Shown here piece by piece: positions 56,965-64,000 of a stretch of 64,000 bases of DNA. The stretch lies in contig OZ026595.1 of assembly GCA_964020085.1 (NCBI GenBank), positions 9,702,016 to 9,766,015 of the forward strand, in the 5' to 3' direction. The translations under genes were made by a program, and so were the position numbers. The first letter of the stretch is position 1; each line of letters starts with the position of its first letter. The notes below the pieces were generated by a model. That model was not told where the DNA came from. It made no database searches and saw nothing but the letters and a program-made list of their open reading frames with translations. The stretch is from Micromussa lordhowensis (lineage: Eukaryota > Cnidaria > Anthozoa > Scleractinia > Lobophylliidae).

Positions 56965-59079
56965 CTAATAATCGTCAGCGTATGATGAGGTTGACAAAGT
57001 TCCTTCTCCCAGAAGCTTGAACAAGAGCTCTGGTATCTGGCACTTGTCGTCTTCATCGCCTGAATCTTCAAAGAACTTGAAATCAACGCCCTCGCAAGTG
57101 ATCTCACTTATCGGGCCTTCTCCATAGCGCTCCAACACCTCCCCTGAAGTGGCAGTGACAGAATACATGACGTCACTTTGCAGCGTGGTCCCACTTGGAA
57201 AGAAAATGTCGTGGATGTCACTGTCGTGACGTTTGACGAGATCTGCGTGATGTGTTGTTAAGACAGAGTCATTGTTGTCACGCAACTCAACTTTACAAAG
57301 ATGAGCTGTTGATTGTGTCACGGCTGAGAAAAGCGCCACGCCTTTAATGTTGATTGGATGTTTAACCTTGAATTTTACAGTGGATTGTTGGGGCTCGACT
57401 ACTTTCCACTTTGGGCGCAGTGCTGTGGATTCAAAACGCGGGCACCGGAAGGCTGTGTCTTTCGCAGGCTCGGCGCGTTGCTCCGTTGGAAATCTGATGT
57501 TACATGACTGGAAACTGGAGTTGTACCCTATGTACATGTTAGCAACTTCTTCATGACTCAGAAAAGATGATTGTGCCACGTCTTCAGTAAATTCTTTCAT
57601 ACTCATCAACGGGAAACGAATAGAGTAGAATGCATCCCCAAGTACCCTACGCTTGTTTTCAACTGTCAGCGGAATTGACAGGCGCTGACACTCTCGTCCC
57701 GCCCATTTCACGGCCGCATGGAAAAGTACCGTCTCCTTGGCAACCAGCGTGTCACGTGCTAAAAAGGCAGTCAGCGTAGCGTGATCGACTTCAGGAAATT
57801 GATTATCCTGAGCTATTTCCGAAGCGTGTTGATCGATGATTACCCAACATTGTTTCTCAAGGCCTTTGCTCACGCCTAGCAGATAACAGTGATTCAACAC
57901 AGACAGAGCGTTCTCCACGCTTAAGTTGTTTAGAACGAACTCTGAGCAGATCTCAGCCAGGCTTGGAATGAGGTATTTTCGAGCCAAGAATAAGACCTCG
58001 GGGGCGTTGTTTGTGGTCAGCTGTACTTCATCGTAGTACATGAACCGGAGCATCTCCATAAATGATTCAGGCTCACACTCGGACAGTTCAATCTAAAAAA
58101 GAGAGGGTAGCCATTGTCTAGATGAACAGTTGCACTATTCAGTATTGGAATTTAATTGTTCTGTGAAATAAAGCCAACTACCAAAATTTGTCTTTATTAA
58201 AAAACGCTTGGCATTGTTTTAAGCCGAGCCTTGTATAAATTCATAATTGACGTTTTATCTGAATTTTGATTTGCTTATTAAGTATTGAAGTAGGCCTCAT
58301 ATAAAAATTGAGCAAACAATAAAGAAAAGAAACATATGTTTTTTTTCTTCGAGTTTCCTTAACTAGACTTGGGTTAACTGTTTATTAGGTTTAGCTGGCA
58401 AATGTTAGCTTCCTTGATTGGTGCGCGGGGGTTGTGGGAACTGGAAAAACTGCCTGGTGGTTTCCCGTGTAACCATCAAGCCGGCTCCTTTTCCAGCTTT
58501 CAGCTTTCCGCCTTTCAACGGCGGCGGGGAACGAATCAGCGTATTATAGCCTTTTTTAACTCGTGAACCGAATTGCGCGACGCAAGTATGTCCTACGCAT
58601 AAACATATCACGTGATGCATGTGCAATCATCGTGACGAAGGTGAAAAAAAATGGGAGTCACGGTTCACTGGAATGAATAATAAGCGGGGTATTTTAAGTT
58701 TTCTAACCTGCTCTCTGGTGGAAAGCTCCGTCTGAAGTGCTCCAAATGCATAGAAAAGCGATGAAAAGACTGGACTACTAATGGCCAGTATATAACGATG
58801 TGCGGGAATGGACGTCTTCTCTCTCCTGCCCACAAGGAAGCGCACATCGCTGAATAGTTCACGATTAAACATGTACTTGTTTCTGTCGCGAAGCGAGCGG
58901 CAATTAGTCTGCCACTGGTCATCCTCTCCCGTGTAGCGCAGGCTCGCGCGGAGAGCCAACTTGCTTTCGAACGAATCGATCCCGGTACCTAGTCGAGAAC
59001 TGACCAGACAATCCAGTTTTGAATCCTGTCTGAAATCCAGTTTGTTCGGCAAATGCACTTCCACGCCAATGTCGCCCAT
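56965..59079 (-). CDS. BTB-BACK-PHR domain protein (BTBD2/3/6-like)
   Basis: Two minus-strand exons, 59079-58708 and 58092-56965, joined in phase 0, encode 499 residues. Proteins of this family are Cullin-3 substrate adaptors. After a non-conserved N-terminus of about 55 residues, the BTB domain has DDQWQTNCRSLRDRNKYMFN, ELFSDVRFLVG and IPAHRYILAISSPVFSSLFY. It continues across the intron as IELSECEPESFMEMLRFMYY. The BACK domain follows (about 170-300), with ENALSVLNHCYLLG, AAVKWAGRECQRLSIPLTVE and NKRRVLGDAFYSIRFPLMSM. The PHR domain (about 345-490) has CPRFESTALRPKWKV, INIKGVALFSAVTQST and the terminal QIPELLFKLLGEG. The splice sites are clean. It looks complete and ends YADDY. Confidence 0.92.
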
Positions 59080-59082
59080 CTA

Positions 59083-60261
59083 TGATGAATGCTATTAAAA
59101 TGAATGTACAAACATTATGCAATTTAGAAAAGATTTTTGGAGCTTTCTGCGATTAGAATATTAAAGTTAGTTATATAATTCCAGTTTGTATTGAAAATAA
59201 AATACAATTCAATCCAGCTGCCTCGTGGATCTCCACAGCTCAAGTGCGGAACAATAAATGTCCAATTACTATGCAAAAAAACCCGAACGTCTATTTTACT
59301 CAATAATACCTCGTGCTATGTGCTATGTCAGCCTGTACGCTAGGCTCGATTTCCGCGGGCTCCTTTCGCGAGCCCCGGCCGGTAATCGAGCCTACCTGTA
59401 TGCATGCAACTGAGATTGGATGCTAATTACACAGTGTATAAAAAGAGTTAGGCGTTGTTAGGGAGATTTCAGCGAAAAAAACCCTTGTTTTGTCTCAAGT
59501 CAAAACTAAATTATGAATTAATCTTCATTTTTAAAGTAGCAGACCATGCTATAAAAAAAATACTCCTCTTGGGCTTAATAAATGCTCGTTCTGTTGTAAA
59601 AAAGCTATTTAATTTAATGTAAAAAGAAGTAAAAGAATTCTGTCCAGTAAAAATTTATCATATAGAAAATCATATAAAACGCGAAAGCTTATTACAGTAT
59701 AATTGCTCTGTTATGATAACGCATGAAACGTGCATGGTTTTTTTTATTTTCAATCACATGGAAGCTTTGTTCCGAGACATTATAAACACCGATTCAACCC
59801 TTAATTGCCGTGCACGCCAAGTTAAAAAAAGCTAACAAGTTTCGCCTACTACTCGACACTACGGTTAAATGAAGGATAGATAAGTTAGAAAAGAAAAGTC
59901 TTATTCAAATCTGGCTTCTACAGGTGCGGAATGGATTTTTCTTAATGACTAGGTTATTCTTGTTAATAACGTGGATATTTTATTTCACAGGAAGCGGTAA
60001 AAGATTTATTTTCAAACTGTGCTACGCATGGTTTGTTTTGTCTTGATTCGTAAACACCTGCTCAGATTTTTTTGCAAAGATCTTTATTTTTAAATATAAT
60101 TAAAAAACACATATTTGAGATTTTTTATAAATCTTACCAAAATATCTCAGCAGTACTATATCAATTTGTTTTGCCTCAGGGACCGTTCATTTTTTATGGT
60201 GTATAGGGGGGGCTGGTGGGATTTGGTAGATAGTCTCTGTAGCATATGATGGTCCCCCCTC
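59083..60261. other. Intergenic upstream of the BTB gene
   Basis: No gene recognised. A small inverted repeat (59326-59394, TAGGCTCGATT and AATCGAGCCTA around a GC-rich core) lies near the promoter side. A related word, TAATCGAGTCTACC, occurs at 32351. Confidence 0.5.
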
Positions 60262-63200
60262 TTAAGGCGGGGGTACACGTGAATTTAAGTGAAATTTTGG
60301 TAAGTTTAAAGAGAGGTTGAAAGGGGAAAAAAAGGGTTATGGAACACCACCAGACAGTTGCCTGACCGCACAATGGCACCCCAGGTTGTTGGGCAACTGT
60401 TTGGAGTGTATGAACCAATTTTTAATTTCAAACTCTAATTTTAAAACAACACCAAATCTTCAAAATTTCCTATTTCCATCAATTTTACTAATCCTTTAAG
60501 AAAAACTATTTCTCTCCAAATATACCTAAAAATCACCAAAAAATTTACAAAACAACCCAAAACATAGATATGTGAAATGAGCATAGAGATTCTTGATTGC
60601 TTGAAACGTCAACGAGATATTTGCATAAAAAACATACTACCCAGCCAAAATACGGCTTTCATGTGTACCCCCACCTTAAGAGGAAGTTTTTAAGGTCATT
60701 CAAGCTGTAGCTACTGTCAAGCTAATAGGTGTGAAGAAAATCACAAGTTTAACACGTCTGTCAAGATAACAAATGAAAACAGCAATTGCATGGCGTTATA
60801 GGATGAAAACAAGCTTAGCGCCAAAACGAGGCTACGCCTCGTGCGAGTCTAAGAAATGCCTCCCAAAAGGGAGGCAAAGAGCTTTTCACCTCCTACTTAA
60901 AGTTAGTTGCATCGAAGAGATGTTGGAGGCTCCTCGTGCGGGTGGACCGGTGAGGGTGGGACTCTGCAGAGACTCTGCTCCCGTTAACCCTACCCCCATG
61001 AGGGGGGTAGGGGGGAGCAGAGAACGAGGAGCATTTTGCTTGAATTATTTTTCGTTTTTTCCCTTTAAATAAACATGTTTAAAACACGCGTTTTAACCTG
61101 TATCCATATCAGATGAATATATCTGGCATTAAAAACTTGATTTAAACGTCAAGAATATTCGAAATTGTCCGCCTTTAAGGCGGGGGTACACGTGAATTTA
61201 AGTGAAATTTTGGTAAGTTTAAAGAGAGGTTGAAAGGGGAAAAAAAGGGTTATGGAACACCACCAGACAGTTGCCTGACCGCACAATGGCACCCCAGGTT
61301 GTTGGGCAACTGTTTGGAGTGTATGAACCAATTTTTAATTTCAAACTCTAATTTTAAAACAACACCAAATCTTCAAAATTTCCTATTTCCATCAATTTTA
61401 CTAATCCTTTAAGAAAAACTATTTCTCTCCAAATATACCTAAAAATCACCAAAAAATTTACAAAACAACCCAAAACATAGATATGTGAAATGAGCATAGA
61501 GATTCTTGATTGCTTGAAACGTCAACGAGATATTTGCATAAAAAACATACTACCCAGCCAAAATACGGCTTTCATGTGTACCCCCACCTTAAGAGGAAGT
61601 TTTTAAGGTCATTCAAGCTGTAGCTACTGTCAAGCTAATAGGTGTGAAGAAAATCACAAGTTTAACACGTCTGTCAAGATAACAAATGAAAACAGCAATT
61701 GCATGGCGTTATAGGATGAAAACAAGCTTAGCGCCAAAACGAGGCTACGCCTCGTGCGAGTCTAAGAAATGCCTCCCAAAAGGGAGGCAAAGAGCTTTTC
61801 ACCTCCTACTTAAAGTTAGTTGCATCGAAGAGATGTTGGAGGCTCCTCGTGCGGGTGGACCGGTGAGGGTGGGACTCTGCAGAGACTCTGCTCCCGTTAA
61901 CCCTACCCCCATGAGGGGGGTAGGGGGGAGCAGAGAACGAGGAGCATTTTGCTTGAATTATTTTTCGTTTTTTCCCTTTAAATAAACATGTTTAAAACAC
62001 GCGTTTTAACCTGTATCCATATCAGATGAATATATCTGGCATTAAAAACTTGATTTAAACGTCAAGAATATTCGAAATTGTCCGCCTTTAAGGCGGGGGT
62101 ACACGTGAATTTAAGTGAAATTTTGGTAAGTTTAAAGAGAGGTTGAAAGGGGAAAAAAAGGGTTATGGAACACCACCAGACAGTTGCCTGACCGCACAAT
62201 GGCACCCCAGGTTGTTGGGCAACTGTTTGGAGTGTATGAACCAATTTTTAATTTCAAACTCTAATTTTAAAACAACACCAAATCTTCAAAATTTCCTATT
62301 TCCATCAATTTTACTAATCCTTTAAGAAAAACTATTTCTCTCCAAATATACCTAAAAATCACCAAAAAATTTACAAAACAACCCAAAACATAGATATGTG
62401 AAATGAGCATAGAGATTCTTGATTGCTTGAAACGTCAACGAGATATTTGCATAAAAAACATACTACCCAGCCAAAATACGGCTTTCATGTGTACCCCCAC
62501 CTTAAGAGGAAGTTTTTAAGGTCATTCAAGCTGTAGCTACTGTCAAGCTAATAGGTGTGAAGAAAATCACAAGTTTAACACGTCTGTCAAGATAACAAAT
62601 GAAAACAGCAATTGCATGGCGTTATAGGATGAAAACAAGCTTAGCGCCAAAACGAGGCTACGCCTCGTGCGAGTCTAAGAAATGCCTCCCAAAAGGGAGG
62701 CAAAGAGCTTTTCACCTCCTACTTAAAGTTAGTTGCATCGAAGAGATGTTGGAGGCTCCTCGTGCGGGTGGACCGGTGAGGGTGGGACTCTGCAGAGACT
62801 CTGCTCCCGTTAACCCTACCCCCATGAGGGGGGTAGGGGGGAGCAGAGAACGAGGAGCATTTTGCTTGAATTATTTTTCGTTTTTTCCCTTTAAATAAAC
62901 ATGTTTAAAACACGCGTTTTAACCTGTATCCATATCAGATGAATATATCTGGCATTAAAAACTTGATTTAAACGTCAAGAATATTCGAAATTGTCCGCCT
63001 TTAAGGCGGGGGTACACGTGAATTTAAGTGAAATTTTGGTAAGTTTAAAGAGAGGTTGAAAGGGGAAAAAAAGGGTTATGGAACACCACCAGACAGTTGC
63101 CTGACCGCACAATGGCACCCCAGGTTGTTGGGCAACTGTTTGGAGTGTATGAACCAATTTTTCATTTCAAACTCTAATTTTAAAACAACACCAAATCTTC

Positions 63201-63418
63201 AAAATTTCCTATTTCCATCAATTTTACTAATCCTTTAAGAAAAACTATTTCTCTCCAAATATACCTAAAAATCACCAAAAAATTTACAAAACAACCCAAA
63301 ACATAGATATGTGAAATGAGCATAGAGATTCTTGATTGCTTGAAACGTCAACGAGATATTTGCATAAAAAACATACTACCCAGCCAAAATACGGCTTTCA
63401 TGTGTACCCCCACCTTAA
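60262..63418. repeat. Head-to-tail array of 913-bp units (4 MITEs, 3 spacers)
   Basis: The sequence repeats exactly every 913 bases: TTAA-flanked MITE starts at 60266, 61179, 62092 and 63005. Units are nearly identical; the fourth differs, for example, by TTTCATTT against TTTAATTT. The layout is MITE-spacer-MITE-spacer-MITE-spacer-MITE. The spacer (about 499 bases) contains a 99-codon open frame (start MKTAIAWRYRMKTSLAPKRG), probably non-coding. It also has several hairpins, such as GCCTCCC with GGGAGGC, and CTACCCCCATGAGGGGGGTAG. Confidence 0.95.
60266..60675. mobile_element. 410-bp TTAA MITE, first of four
   Basis: The ends GGCGGGGGTACACGTGAA and, inverted, GGTGGGGGTACACATGAA lie between TTAA (60262-60265) and TTAA (60676-60679). 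Three further copies follow at 913-bp spacing. It is a Kolobok/piggyBac-type non-autonomous element by its TSD. Confidence 0.85.
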
Positions 63419-64000
63419 CCGGATTTTTTTCCCTGCCCCCCCCCCTCATAAGCCTAAATTTTTTTGATGACCCCCCCCCAAAAAAAAAAAAGAAGTCAAA
63501 AGCAAAGCAAAAAGAATGATCAAGTTAACTCTACCTTATAAGTTAAACACAAAAACTGCAGTTTCAAAAAGGTCTTTCTGAATCACCGTTTTCGCCTATG
63601 GGATATGTCCTTTGTGTAATCTGACTATTTTTAACCCAACAAGTGCCCTAACTAGGGGGGTTCGGGGGCATTCTCCCCCGAGAAAATTTAGAATTTCAGA
63701 ACTTCAGAAACGCTATTTTACGCCATTCTGGCAAACTTTTTGTAACATTTGTAGATTTACTGCAGTTTAAATTACAAATAGTAGAAATAATTTTTAAATA
63801 TTTACATGTGCACTGGCCATGGTAATCTGTCTTTTCCTTTGATAAACAAGGTACTGTTTGTTGTTGGGAGTGAACATTCTCAAGTAGTTTTGAATTGATA
63901 TTGTTCCATCCACTACAAACTAGGGGGGTCCAGGGGGCATGCTCCCCCGGGAAAGTTTAGATTTTTAGAACCTCAGAAATGCAATTTTAGGGCATTTTGG
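63419..64000. repeat. Repeat fragments: poly-C/poly-A and duplicated CTAGGGGGGTYC units
   Basis: After the array come poly-C and poly-A tracts. Two direct copies of an approximately 80-bp segment follow (63651-63731 and 63919-64000). Each contains AACTAGGGGGGT, GGGGGCATNCTCCCCCG, then AGAAATGC or AGAAACGC. The second copy is cut by the window end. Confidence 0.7.

Noticed and set aside
60773..61072. The 99-codon open frame repeated in each 913-bp unit as a real gene
   Set aside because: It is generated by hairpin-rich repeat sequence, has no recognisable domain, and repeats only because the DNA repeats. The 60-codon frames within the MITE are likewise discounted.

Overview
This is nuclear DNA from an animal, most likely an anthozoan cnidarian and probably a stony coral. 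The reasons are AT-rich introns with GT..AG borders, small exons whose phases chain correctly, cnidarian-style tandem chitinase genes, FAM136A and BTB-BACK-PHR genes, and a dense load of short DNA transposons, tRNA-derived SINEs and LINE remnants. The species call is inference. There are no operons, CRISPR arrays, rRNA genes or intact tRNA genes. Layout: (1) 1-24240 holds one large plus-strand gene of the alpha-catenin/vinculin superfamily. Its 5' end lies outside the window. Twenty-eight exons can be chained without a phase break into 1,543 residues, ending in an actin-binding-type tail, a TAA stop and a poly(A) signal. It carries about four extra vinculin-type modules between the canonical middle domain and the tail. 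Its introns hold a TIR transposon with a 9-bp target-site duplication (TSD), a pogo-like MITE, three SINEs, several foldbacks and a decayed LINE. (2) 24240-36600 is gene-poor: a broken calponin-homology relic, a TTAA-type transposon, a hAT-like MITE, and a roughly 19-copy minisatellite lying between inverted end motifs 4.8 kb apart. (3) 36780-51430 is a cluster of three intronless, same-strand GH18 chitinase genes. The first and third have a proline-rich linker and a C-terminal six-cysteine module. The middle copy has lost the module but keeps an intact catalytic motif. Between genes 1 and 2 lie an unrecognised 251-residue intronless ORF and an inverted, broken partial copy of it. (4) 53070-55915 is a three-exon FAM136A orthologue. 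(5) 56965-59079, minus strand, is a two-exon BTB-BACK-PHR gene. (6) 60262-63418 is a head-to-tail array of 913-bp units, each containing a 410-bp TTAA-flanked MITE; the rest of the window is repeat fragments. The genes do not form a pathway. The catenin-like protein would link adhesion complexes to actin. The chitinases are secreted glycan hydrolases. The FAM136A protein belongs to a mitochondrial twin-CX3C family. The BTB-BACK-PHR protein is probably a Cullin-3 adaptor. The most unusual items are the module-expanded catenin-like gene, the mosaic chitinase cluster, and the amplified TTAA-MITE array.
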